Below are positions 10,958 through 22,072 of a stretch of 64,000 nucleotides of DNA, piece after piece. Each line of letters begins with the position of its first letter. Position 1 is the stretch's first letter. Both the position numbers and the translations under genes were made by a program. The stretch comes from Teratosphaeria epicoccoides (Eukaryota > Ascomycota > Dothideomycetes > Mycosphaerellales > Teratosphaeriaceae): positions 124,001 through 188,000 of the forward strand of contig JADDMT010000020.1 of the NCBI GenBank assembly GCA_021401465.1, read 5' to 3'. The notes beneath the pieces were generated by a model. It was given only the letters and a program-made list of their open reading frames with translations. It did not search any database and was not told where the DNA came from.

Positions 10958-12755
10958 CTACGGCATCCGAAGCAACTGACCCTTCTCTCTCACCCTCTCA
11001 CTCGCCTCCTCCCACCTACCCACCCCCTCGAGCGCCCGCACGAACCTTAATGACACCCTCAATCCACTCACAACTTCCCGAACCACCCCCGCTGCCTCCC
11101 GTCGACCCTCAGCCTGATCACGCAGGTTTACCGTGTGAAGCTTCCTCGCGGCGCGCTTGTACTTGGCGTCATGCTCTTCCCAGTCGCGTTGGGCTTTGTC
11201 GAGATTTTCCAGGCGCTTCAGGTCGGTGGGGTCAGTGGCGAGCGAAGCGGCGGAGGACTGCTCCAACTCCTCATTACGGCGCTGGAGGCTTTGCTTGTGC
11301 TTGTGCTCTTCAAGACAATCAGCCTCATCGCAGACGCGCTTCAAGCCGAGGACCTCCTCGCGCAGAGTCTTGGCCCCGTGACGCAGCCTGTCAACCTCGA
11401 CGGCCTGGTTGCGCTACTCCGAACCGTCGTCGGCCTGGGCTACGGCGGCAGGCAGGCGATTCTTGAGGTCGGCAACCTCCTCGCGCAGAGTCTCCGCCTT
11501 GTCGTGCAGCCTCTCAATCTCGGAATCCGTGCGACGCTGCTCCGCAAGGTCGGCCTGAGAGTGTGCAGCAGACAGGCGAGCAACCTCGTCGCGCAAAGCA
11601 GTTAAGTCATCGCGCTTACGCTCCTACTTGGCCATCTCATCGCGCATGGCGTTCGACTCGCTGCGCAGCTGGTGGTTCTGGGCCTCCAAATCGGCAATCG
11701 TATCGCGTGTAGTGTTCACCTCGCTACGCAGCTGGTTCTCCTGGGCCGTCATGTCGAGACGAATTTCATCCTTGCGCAATTCGAGGGCGCTAATCTCATC
11801 GACAAGTCGATCTGCTCGCTTCCGGCACTCGTCTCTCGCGACCGACAACTGCGACCGATGACGCTCCATCAGATTAACACCCTTCGTCAACTGGTCCAGG
11901 CGCTGCTGCTCTAGTGCAGCGCCGGTGTTAATGTCATCGCGGGCGGCCTCCAGCGTGTCCTTGATGTCTTTCAAGGAAGCAATCTGTTGGTTCAGATCAT
12001 TGACGATGGTCTGCTGCGTGCCCGTTTGGTAATCAAGCCGGCTGCGACGGTCCTCCAGCCGCTTGATTTCTTGATTAAGGCGGTTGACATGTTGCTGGTT
12101 GGTCACCCTCACTTCCTCAGACTGCCTTGCCACTTCCTGCTCATGCGACTGGCGCCTTTTCCGGAGATCATTCCCTAACTGCATTTTCTGGCCCTCCAGC
12201 TGCTGTAGGTCTCGCTTCACAGGACGCAGGCGCTGATTCTCCGCCGTCACCTGATCTTGGACCTTCTTGAGGTCCGCTGATGCAGTTGACTGGGCATCCA
12301 GTTGCCCCCGGGTCTCACTGTGCAACTGATCGACCCTGACCTCCGCAGGCCGTTGACTTTCTACTAACCGCTGAGTCTCCAAACGCAAGTCATCGATCAT
12401 CGTCTAACTCTTCGACTTTGCTCTGATAATTTGTAGTGTCCTCACTCAACTGCCTCTTCCGGCCATCCATCTGCTGCACGTCTCGCCTGACACGATCTAG
12501 GCGGTCGTTCTCCGCTGTTAACTCATCGCGGGCCTTCTTAAGGAGCCTTTGAACCTCTGTCTCGCGGTCCTTGTCGAGCTTGATGGCAAGTTTGAGCCCC
12601 TCGCGGCACATCTTCAATTCTTCAACCAGACGAGCTTGCTCATCCACATGATCGTTCACAGGCTGCTGGGGATTGCTGTCGGTCATACGCTCGTCAGTCT
12701 GGTCCTGAGACGTCTCCTCTTCGCCATCGTGCTTATCGTGAGCCTCGGCTGACAT
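10958..12755 (-). pseudogene. Long coiled-coil protein gene, broken by one frameshift and two TAG codons
   Basis: The most natural start is ATG at 12755 (MSAEAHDKHDGEEETSQDQT); an in-frame ATG at 12869 is possible. A short acidic head is followed by almost uninterrupted heptad-rich sequence (RLLKKARDELTAENDRLDRV, QHVNRLNQEIKRLEDRRSRL, DEISALELRKDEIRLDM). The frame shifts by one base near 12395, within a GATGATCGATGA run. It then stays in one frame to 10958 apart from TAG at 11626-11624 (after MAK) and TAG at 11416-11414 (after ADDGSE); coil sequence resumes immediately after both. The product would be about 600 residues, a rod-like coiled coil as in SMC- or myosin-tail-like proteins, but no head domain is present, so no function is assigned. 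Both TAGs fit CAG mutated at CpA. It may be a pseudogene or a lightly RIPped duplicate. Confidence 0.6.
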
Positions 12756-12971
12756 TGTCGCAGTGGTGAAGGGCGTCGTAGGCGTCTCGGGAAGGCGCGC
12801 CCAACTAATCGACATGGACAATGTCGTCGATACAGAACCCATGTCCACTACTCTGCCTATTGCCAACATGGTCCATGCTCTCCGAGATCAACTCCATGGC
12901 ACTTGGACGAGGCAGCTGCTCGAGCGAGAGTAGGTCAGCAGGGCAGGAGATGGCCACCTACGAGGACGGCT

Positions 12972-13688
12972 CTAGTGGTATAGTTGTGGTACTGCGGGTC
13001 GTGGTGCGTGCAGTCTTGTAGGTGTCAAAAAAGGCCTTTCCGATAATTGAGGACTTCGCAAGATTCGTGACCGCCGTGCTGTGTACTCTGCATAGTCGAC
13101 GGCGTTCCGGGTGGCATACCGAATACAGTGGTGATTTTCTGGCGCGACATTGGCCAGGAATGAGAGAACGTGGTTGAGCACTTTGGCGAGTGCGTCGGCG
13201 CTGGTGACTTGGCCAGTGACGAGTGGGCGGTCCTTATCAGTCAGAGCGGTAGAGAATTAAGTAAAGGTGGGCAAGACTTTCCCACCAACGTGGTTGTTAA
13301 GGCCCAAGCGAACGATGTTGGCGTAATTGTATCGAACCGACGTTGTCTTTCTGATCATCGTAAACAGTTCGTGGGTCGGGGATGGCGGTCTTTCTGCGAT
13401 GGAGGAATTTCATGTTGACGTTGCGGCTGTCAGTTAGATAAATATTCCCCTCCAGACGACGAACATCTAGTTTGTCCCGACGATGACTATCCTGGACTAT
13501 CCTGCATGTTTCAGACCCGCCGCTTTTTCGTGATACAGCGCAACTATACTCACCTGTTCTTTGAGAGTCTGTCTCACCTTCCGCGCCTTATCTGAGACCT
13601 CGCCCGCGAAATCTGCAGAAGGCATAAGGGGAGATGGATGTCTTGTCGAAAACCCTACATCGACATCTACTGCGAAGCTTGCTCTCAT
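12972..13688 (-). pseudogene. Uncharacterised gene remnant with probable intron and one TAA
   Basis: From about 13395 a minus frame reads RPPSPTHELFTMIRKTTSV and YNYANIVRLGLNNHVGGKVL, meets TAA at 13259-13257, then continues without a shift through TALTDKDRPLVTGQVTSADA and LNHVLSFLANVAPENHH to about 12972. An upstream exon candidate (13688-13554, SADFAGEVSDKARKVRQTL) ends at a perfect GTGAGT donor (13553). A good branch and acceptor, CTAACTGACAG, lies at 13437-13427, giving a 127-nt intron. The two exons do not join in the same frame, so an indel or another intron is needed. The TAA fits CAA mutated at CpA. No family recognised. Confidence 0.4.
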
Positions 13689-13885
13689 CGCGAGTGGGTA
13701 GCTTTTCCGCGCCGCTATCGAGCTTGATTCTACGTAGAGCAGATATCCTGGGTATTGCGCGCATTTTCACTTTTGATGATTTTTTGCAAAGGCTTTCGAT
13801 GTTCTGCGTGCCATGCGTGGTCGCTCTAGTCGGTTTGCTACTTCGCAAGAGCAGCCCCGCGAATTCGAAAAGCGCCGGTCTTAAC

Positions 13886-13968
13886 AAAGCAGCGCTGTCC
13901 TGTACCTAGTAAAAGGTCAGATTACTTTGTTATACTATGAGTTATCATATAGCTTTACATCTATTTTA
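13886..13968 (+). repeat. Truncated right end of a family-A LTR
   Basis: AAAGCAGCGCTGTCCTGTACC onward matches the last roughly 83 bases of the family-A LTR (compare 15267-15358), ending at ATCTATTTTA in place of ATCTATATTA. The sequence to its left is unrelated, normal-composition DNA. The fragment therefore sits exactly at the edge of the gene island and marks a broken insertion of the A family, older or disrupted. Confidence 0.7.
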
Positions 13969-14221
13969 GTATTCTTCTAGTTTAGGCAGAAGGGTAGTGT
14001 CTCCCTTAATACTATGTATGTAGACTACATATATATATACAGACCTTCTTTATATTTTTTAGAAGCTATGTATGTCCTGTATCTTTACTATAGGAACTTT
14101 GCCTTTAGAGCTATAGAACTAATAGTCTGTAACTCTGTTACTAATAACTTCCTGCTTATAGCACTAAGGTTAGCCTAGTAGGAGTTCCTTATCTAGAATG
14201 TCTTTAGCATAGAATACTTCT
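13969..14221. other. Left flank of Copia D; probable continuation of element E
   Basis: AT-rich RIP-like sequence with no frame. Because D (14222-47161) is flanked by a CTTCT duplication, this stretch was once contiguous with 47167 onward, where the LTR/leader of Gypsy element E is seen. It may hold the left part of E's LTR. The duplication CTTCT is at 14217-14221. Confidence 0.4.
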
Positions 14222-14480
14222 TGTTAAATTAAGGTCTTATACAGGCAATAGATTTATGCATAGGAAGTAGCCACAGAATGAATATATTATGTCAGGTATT
14301 AAGTATATAGCAAACATAATAGATAGAAGAGAAGAGGTAAAAACTCTTCTCTTCCTAGCTAGGGTTATATATCCCTTAACCCCTAACCTAAGTCAGAGAG
14401 GTTAGAGTCAGGGTCCTGCCTAACTCTAACTCCTACTAACTTAGTATAGCTAGTATGTAACTACCTATTACATTTTAACA
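14222..14480 (-). repeat. LTR of Copia D (3' LTR relative to its coding strand)
   Basis: 259 bp, starting TG and ending CA, with 7-bp inverted ends TGTTAAA/TTTAACA. Near-identical to 46904-47161; most differences are transitions of the TA/CG, TA/CA or TA/TG type. Confidence 0.85.
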
Positions 14481-14998
14481 CTCCTACTTAGACATATACT
14501 AGTATACTTAGTATACTCTTACTATCTTCTAATCTATTATTTGTCTAACTAGTAAAGATGTTTGTTATAGCATACTCATGCTAGTAGATTAAGACTCTTA
14601 TAAAAGAGAACAATGTACTAGAGTATGCTTGTTACTTACATGTTTGTAAATTTATGTGTTTACTCTGCTTTTATAAGTAAGTCTAACTTTGTATAAAGTT
14701 ATCCTTCTCTTCTTAATTGTCCTTCCCTTTCTCATTATCATTAATTACTAACTGTAGCTTCTCTGACACATTAACATAGCTCTACAGAGAGGTATGCTAC
14801 TAATCCTATTAGATAGTACTTTGTTTAACATAAAGCTTACATAGATTATTAATCTCTAGTAGTTTACCTAGTATAGTTAGCTTCTCTAACTATAACTAAC
14901 TTTTAGTAGCTCTAACGACTTAAGGCATCTAACTCTTAATCTTAGTAAGCTCTAGGCATGTATTTACTTCCTTTATAAAGCTTATAACTCTAACTACT
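14481..14998. other. Part of Copia D between its LTR and the A1 insertion
   Basis: 518 bp of RIP-like AT-rich DNA with no convincing frame. With 23160-23200 and 32796-32825 it forms the roughly 590-bp leader upstream of the plus-strand frame at 32826 once A1 and B1 are removed. Confidence 0.5.
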
Positions 14999-15358
14999 TG
15001 ATATAGTTAATACTAGGGGGCTATTAGAACCGCATAGGTTCTAATGCCTACCCTTAGCATGTAGTAACCCTGCCACATATAGCAAGGGGGTCCTTCGTAC
15101 ATACATTAGCTTATATGTTGTCTAAGTAGGATTAGTTGTCGACATAGGACGCCCTTACGTCGCTAACCCTATAGTACCCCTACAGGGTTAGGCTTAGACA
15201 TGCTTTCCCTAATTAAGGAGCGTTAGGGGTTATAAGTACCCTTAGCGCTACCTCTGCAATAAGCAGAAAGCAGCGCTGTCTTGTACCTACAAAAAGGTCG
15301 GATTACTCTGTTACACTACAAGATATTTCTATATTATATAGTATATACATCTATATTA
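14999..15358 (+). repeat. 5' LTR of A1
   Basis: Begins TGATATAG, where the other copies read TAATACGG, and ends ATCTATATTA, which is a CA end mutated to TA. Same length as its partner at 22795-23154; the two differ mainly by transitions at CG/TA/CA sites. Confidence 0.9.
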
Positions 15359-15632
15359 GTTCTGCTTTCTCCCCCCTGCTTTGTAGTCTAGCAGAGAATA
15401 CTACAATATGTCTAGAGTACTACGAACTTATAACTAACGCGTAGCGAGCGCTATCCTAAGCGCCTGTAATAGCGAAGCTAGCCTAAGTAACTAGCCTGCA
15501 GAAGTACCCCCTACAAGGGACACTACATTAAGCGACAGTTCCGCTAGAGGCTAATTACGCGGCAGACAAGGTAATAGACCCCTTACATAGGGACTACAGC
15601 TAACCCTAACTATTAACCTAGCCCTTATAGCC

Positions 15633-18600
15633 ATGATTGTTAATTAGGTCGCGAACTGCCTTGCGAACTAGAGCTAGAGCCACACTGCTTCTAGTAGCGA
15701 CAACAGCGAGGACGACAAAGACATCGCTATAAGTAGTACTAATAAACTAGCAGACAAAGAAATCTAGCGAGATTTCACGCTAGGGACCTACGAAGACAAC
15801 TTACTAAGAGGCGCAGACTCTCTGTATATGCCTACAAACCTAGTGCCTAAATTCGGGGCCATAGTAGGCTAACTAGGAGGTAGTCGTAATACATGTAACC
15901 TGAAGCTGTTTAAGGGAGACACCTTAAAGGAGGCTCGAACTTTCTTGCAGGCATGTAAGGCAGTTTTTATGCTTAACCTACGCGGATATTCTACAGAGGG
16001 CGAACGAGTCGCCTTTAGTATAATATAGCTTGAAGAGAATAAGGAACCTCGTAATAATTAGCATAAGCGGTATGACCTTATGCGAGTCTATAACAGAACA
16101 TATATGTAGGCAGACTTTCGCTAGTTCTATGTTAACTAGGTCGAGGATCTAGGGAATCGCGCCTTTACTATGTCTGTCAAGTATAAGAAGGCTAAGCAGG
16201 GGAAGGGACAAACAACCTCTAGCTTCGCTACCTACCTTACTATGCTCGAGAGACAGATGCTACCCTATACTAAGACGTAACGCATGCGGCACTTGCTTGT
16301 CAAACTTAATGACAATCTTCAGAATACAATTATGACTTTTCATGAACTTCCGACAACTCGGCAAGACCTTGTATCCCTTATGACATGTATGGAAATCACC
16401 TTAAAGCAAAATAGAAAATTGGGCAGTAAGGACAATAAGCGTCTAAGCCCTAAGGACCTACTAAAGGGCCGCTATTACAAGCGCCCTAGGGGTTACGTCT
16501 AACGTAGTAGTTCATTCTAGAGGAGCAAGCCCTCTAAGCTAAAAGATAGTAGCGAGAAGCCTCCGAGTAGCTACTACATCTGTAGAGCGAGGGACTACTA
16601 GGTAGCTCGCTATCCTAAACGAAGTAATAGGAAGAAGGTAAGCAAGGTGTCTAAAACCTCCCTAGAGGGGAGGCGAAAGAAGGACAAGCCTAAGACAACT
16701 AAATGGCTACTACGGGTATCTAAGCTATCTGTTACTAATAGTGTAGACTTATGGCCTGCCTAGCGCCTATCCGGTATAGTCTAAGTTAATAGCTCGCTTA
16801 AGCTAGTAGACTGTATGTTAGATAACCTTGCGGAGGTTAACATGATACCCTAGAGAGTAGTTATATAGCTCGGTTTGAAGCTAATCCTAGGAGCCCTGCT
16901 GCCTACCATGAAGTCCTTTTAGGGCGAAGGCATAGCGGCTTAAGGCGCGTACAACGTGCGCCTCTAACTCGCGGACTCCTTAGGAGAAGTGCGCAAGACT
17001 AACGAAGTCTTCTATGCTAAAGACGTTCCTAATAAGGAGCTCCTACTCGGCCGCCCTTAGCGCTACAAGCAGGGAGTCGTTATTAATAGAGCTACTAACA
17101 ACTAGTTCTACGGCTCTATAGGCGAAGTTCCTATAGTATAGATGCGTGACATACATAGCTTCTACAAGGACATAAAGAAGGTCTAATGCATGTATGTAGT
17201 CTACATATAGAACGTCAAGGAAGACGTTACCCTTCTGCCTAAGTTAGAGGAATACGCCGATATTTTCGACGTAGAGGCTACAGCCTATGCCTAGGCCCTA
17301 GACGCGGAACATGCGATTAACCTTAAGGAGGGTTACAATCCTCCGCATTAACCTCTGTACCCTATGTTAGAATCGTAGCTCGAAACACTTCGAGACTACC
17401 TCTATAAGGCGCAAAGGAACGCGTGGATCCGACGAAGCGACAGCAAGGCTAGAGCGTTAGTTATGTTCGTCCTAAAGAAGGATAACACACTCCGCCTATG
17501 CGTTAACTATATAGTAACCTAGAAAAACTGCTGCCCCCTACTACTTATTAGCGAGACGCTTGACCGCCTTAGTCGCGCTGCTATCTTCTTGTCTATCGAC
17601 TTGAAGGACGCCTACTACTAGATACCGATCCGAAAGGGCGACAAGTAGAAGACTACATTCTAAACGTAGTATAGACACTTTAAGTATACAGTGATGCTAT
17701 TTAGCTTAACTAACGTACTAGCAACTTTCTAAGCGTATATTAACCGGGCCCTAGCTAGCCTCGTTAACACCTGCTACGTAGTATATTTATACAATATACT
17801 AGTCTACTCTAACTCGAAGGAGGAGCATATTTAGCATCTAAGGATAGTACTTAAATAGCTCCGTAAGTTTGCTCTGTACGCAAACCTAAAGAAGTGCTCA
17901 TTCCTAACAGATAGGATTAAGTTTCTCGGATATATCGTCTCTACATAAGGAGTCATCATAGATAACTAAAGGGTGTCTGTAATAGCGGAGTAGCTATAGC
18001 TAACTACCCTCTAAGAAGTGCAGGTGTTCCTAGGATTTACTAACTTCTATTACAGATTCATATAATCCTACTCAAAGATCGTGGCCCCCCTCACGGCCCT
18101 CGCAAAGGGCGCGATTCGAGGAAAGAAGCTAGGGAGGGTGCCTTAGGAGGAGGCTTAGAGTAAGGCTTTCTCTAAACTTAAAGCAGCTTTTTAAACTACG
18201 CCTATACTTCGGCACTTTGACCTTGCTACGAAGATCCGGATAGAGACTAATACTTCAAAATTTGTAATAGCCGCAATTATATCGCAGCTCTAGTCGCACG
18301 AAGGTAGTACGTAATAGTACCTAATTGCCTTCTAGTCGCAGAAGATGCAGGGCGCTAAGCTTAACTATAAGACTTACGACTAAGAGCTTTTAGCTATTAT
18401 TAATGGCTTCAAGGAGTACTAACACTACCTCGAAGGCGCAGCGCACCCTATTAAGGTGCTTACTAACTATAACAACCTTCGCGGCTTCATGGGCGTGAAG
18501 TAGCTAAGTAGTCGGCAAGCAAGGTAGGCGACTTTCCTTGCTAGCTTTGACTTCGTTATCTAGCATCGTTCTAGAAAGACGAATCCGGCTAATAGTCCTT

Positions 18601-20360
18601 CGCGACGACCGGACTACGATACTAGGGAGGAGGGTAACTAACAGCTTCTCCCTACACTACAAACGAAGCTTATAGTTTAGGGTAGCAATCTGTCGTTAGC
18701 TCCTCTTGTAGGTTAACTACAGGTCTAATGGGGCCTCACGGCCTCCGCTAGTAACGAACTCTCCTATCTAGCAGTTATAGCGACCGTGTCTAGCTCGATC
18801 CGTGCGGTAGTCAACTAGCTTACATGTAGTAAGCATGCGATGTCTAAAGAACCCTTTAAAGAAGTCTCGAGACTTATATAGCGGTTACAAGAGCGAGAAC
18901 TAGAGTTAATTAATGAGGGTGTAGCCCTCTAGGACACCGCAGGCAGTCTAAAGTACTAGACTAAGTCAGGCGACTTGTAGTACTTTGACAATAGGCTCTA
19001 CGTACCTACTAACTACATACTCTGTTCGCAGCTCCTCTGTATTTATCATGACGATAAACTCGCGGGCTATTTTAGCGCAGAGAAGATGAACGCACTTCTT
19101 AGACGTAAATACTAGTAGCCTACGCTAGAACAGAATGTCTCTAACTATGTCAAATCCTGCCAGACATGCTAGGTTAGCAAATCTTGGCGCTATTGCCCCT
19201 ACGGCAATACTTAGGCGCTCCTACTACTAGAGAGACTATGGCAAGACTTAGCCATGGATTTTATTACTAATTTGCCGCTAGCAAAGTAGAAAGGCAATGT
19301 AGTTAACACTGTCCTTATAGTAGTCGACTAATACTTAAAGATGAATGTCTTCATCCTATGTACAAAAAAGTGCACAAGTGGCGAGCTTGTGCGACTACTT
19401 CGCGATGAAGTTATATAGCGCTTTAGTATCCCCCGAAGTATCCTATTAGATCGAGGTTCTGTCTTTACTAGTAAATACTAGCAAGAATTTGTGTTTAAGG
19501 CGCGTATTAAGTACCGCCTAAGTATAGCATTCTATCTACAGACTAATAGTCAGACTAAACGTATGAACTAGACTCTTAAGTAGTACCTTCGGTGCTACTA
19601 CGCTAAGAACTAGGATGCCTAGGCTGACATAATTCCTATGGCGGAATTTGTAGTTAATAATAGCATGCATACTACTATGCGCATGTCGCTATTTCAGATT
19701 CTTTATGGCTTTAATCTGGAAATACACCTAGAACCGCCTTAGGACGAGTCTTCTAAGGAGAGGGTGCTAGCTACTACGGAATTAGCGCGGCGTATACGCG
19801 AGGTACATTCGGTGCTAATAGAACACTAGAAAAAGGCCTTAGAATCCTAGATTAAACATAATAACGCCTGTGCTAAACCGATGTAGTACGTAGTTAGTAC
19901 GAAGGTATTACTGTCGACAAAGAATCTTAAGCTAAAACTTCTAAGCAAGAAGATGACGCCAAGGTTCATCGGACCCTTCCGGATACGCGACGTAATAGGC
20001 TTGCAGGCATACTAGCTATCATTGCTATTGTCGTATTATGTGCATGACATCTTCTACGTATCTCTACTCGAACTATAGGTATAGCGTAAGGGCGAAGAGC
20101 CCGCGGACCTAATGCTAGTAGCAGAAGAGAACGAAGAGTACAAAGTTAAGGGTATTAAGGACAGTATGTAGCGTAAGGGTATAACACACTATCTAGTAAA
20201 GTAGAAAGGATACCTACCTAAGTACACATAATAGGTTCCGGCTAAAGACTACAAGAACGCTCCAGAAGCTATTTATGAATTCGAAGAGTAGAGGAGGCGT
20301 AAGCAGGGCTTAAGAAGGTTAATTCGTAGGAAGATAAGGGCTTTAGAGCAGAATTCTTAA
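15633..20360 (+). pseudogene. A1 gag-pol polyprotein with C-terminal chromodomain, RIP-broken
   Basis: ATG at 15633 and TAA at 20358-20360 enclose 1576 codons in one frame: every domain checked is in phase, so gag and pol are fused and only nonsense and missense changes occurred. Order: gag (about 15890-16500, LKLFKGDTLKEARTFLQ, LERQMLPYTKT); decayed zinc knuckle near 16575 (YYICRARDY); protease near 16800 (LVDCMLDNLAEVN); RT from 17352 (PLYPMLES, VMFVLKKDNTLRLCVNY) with the catalytic box degraded to LYNILVYS near 17785; RNase H near 18200; integrase HHCC near 19045-19170 and DDE domain (LAMDFITNLPLAK, LLDRGSVFTSKY); chromodomain near 20175-20300 (HYLVKWKGYLPKYT, where the W reads TAG). Almost all stops are TAG/TAA. 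Unlike A3 and A4, A1 keeps its ATG. Confidence 0.88.
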
Positions 20361-20500
20361 CACGTGTATGTAGCGCATAACGCGCGGAGTAATAACAAGA
20401 AGCAAACGCCCTACTTATATATCATTAATGCCTAAAGGCATACCTAGAATAAACCTAAGGAGAACAAGAGACATACTCGGATTAGCTTCGTAGCTAATGC

Positions 20501-22072
20501 TTAGTAACTACTAGTTAGGGGCTTCCTAACTAAACCCGAAGCAGAAGAGTCTCTCTTGTTACGGTCCGCTAGGGACTACCTACCTACACGGGGTCTACTA
20601 AACACCCTGAAGCAACTATGAGTAACAGGGGTAGTAACGCCACGAAGAGAGGCTAGCATCTTCTTCTTAAGTAGGTTACGAGGGAGCTTGTCTTCAGAGC
20701 CTATAGTAGCTAGAGAACTAGCGACATCCTTACTACACCTAGTCGTGACGACTACCTTATCCTTAGCATTAGAAGGCAAAGAGACTCGAGCGCGCTTGCG
20801 GCTATTACGCTTAGCCCTCGAGATTATCTTGCGCTTCTTGACATGAGTGTCGACTACATCATTAGACTTAGTGTCCCCCTTAGGCGTAAATAGTGTAGTG
20901 ATACTATAGCGTAAAGGGATCACGTTAGGACCGAAGGTATCCTAGATGTTGTCATCCTCCTCATCCTCAAAGATCTAGCCTAGAGGCTTGTGCCTTAGCG
21001 TCTTAACAGACGTAGTGCGGGTCGCAAGCAGGGAAGGTTTAGCTTCACTGTCGCTAACCTTAATTTTGGCCCTAGCCTTCTTCTTCTTCCTAGACAGTAG
21101 CGTCGAGGTAGCGTAGGTAGTAGCGCTATAATGTGTTAGCTGTACGCACGCGACAGGATTCGAGTAAGTAACTTACGGCTTAGTCCTTAGGACCGGCTTA
21201 GAGGCAGGCTGTCTCTTAGTATGGCGCTAGGGCGTAGCCTTAGTAGCAGGAGCAGTAAATTGCTTGATAACTCTCTTGCGGATTATCTACGTCTTAAAGT
21301 CATCGTTAATAGAGGCAAGGGCCCTAAGTTGCTAACGCTAACGGCTAGTTAGATATTTCTCGACGCTAACGTTAGCCTAGCGGAGAAAGTCAGCATTTAT
21401 ACTTAGAGGGTACCTGCACTATATACGTACTATAGCGAAGGTCTCGACCCTAACAGTTAGTACCTTCAAGATCTTCTAGACTAAGTCTACGATTAGACCT
21501 AGACAAACGTTTTTGCCTGTTAGTAGAGAGTCAAAGCGAACACTGCCGTAAGAACAGTTAGTAGTCGCGGTAAAGCACGAGAGGGTACTAAGTAGGTAGG
21601 CAAGTGCCTCGCGGTACTTAGCCTGTAGCCTGTTTATAGTCAGAGTACCTTTAGTAATCCCCTTGTCGCGCGTACTCTAGAAGTCATCAATGTTATAGCA
21701 GAGCTAGTTATACTCGCTATACACCTCTTCAGGGAGGTCTTAGTATTTTTAATGCTTGCTATTATAGTTGACATAATTGTAGTAGACACTACCCTCATTA
21801 AATCTGCTGACGTAGATCTTGGCTACGCTTTAGTTAGTACAAGCTACGCATACCTCGCGGGTAGGGGACGCCTTACTAACACGCGGAGGAGAAATTTTTG
21901 CAGCTTAGCTACTAAGGTTGTCAAGGCATCGTTAACATGAGTGACAATTGCGGGTAGAGCGAGTAGCGTCGAACTTAGTCTGTAGCATATGAGCTATTAT
22001 GGCTAAGATGAGTTAGTTAATCTTAATTGATTAATTAAAGAAGAAGAAGCTCCGGTTTAGACCTACAGACAT
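20501..22072 (-). pseudogene. Antisense accessory gene of chromovirus A (two CxxC clusters, basic tail), RIP-broken
   Basis: From ATG 22072-22070 the minus strand keeps one frame for 523 codons to TAA 20503-20501, with internal stops almost all TAG/TAA. An N-terminal segment (MSVGLNRSFFFF) is followed by CHSC..RCLDN and, about 30 residues on, CVACTN, two putative zinc-binding clusters. Then DLPEEVYSEYN, RLQAKYREALAYLLSTLSCF and TGKNVCLGLIVDLV form a folded-looking middle. The C-terminal half is basic with nuclear-localisation-like runs (RKKKKARAKIK, VKKRKIISRAKRNSRKRAR). A TAG at 20578-20576 is CAG in copy A4 (63636-63634), so the frame continues to the TAA. It converges tail to tail with pol, 140 bp away, and starts about 720 bp inside the 3' LTR. 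Function unknown; this is not a known env. Confidence 0.7.

Noticed and set aside
3634..13688. Reassignment of TAG to glutamine or tryptophan (a variant nuclear code)
   Set aside because: TAA also interrupts frames, TAG marks some natural-looking ends, and the transposons show the same CpA-to-TpA direction in non-coding LTRs. RIP explains all of it without a code change.
20501..22072. Antisense frame of family A read as a retroviral envelope gene
   Set aside because: It is on the opposite strand from pol, has no signal peptide or membrane anchor, and is basic with CxxC clusters.
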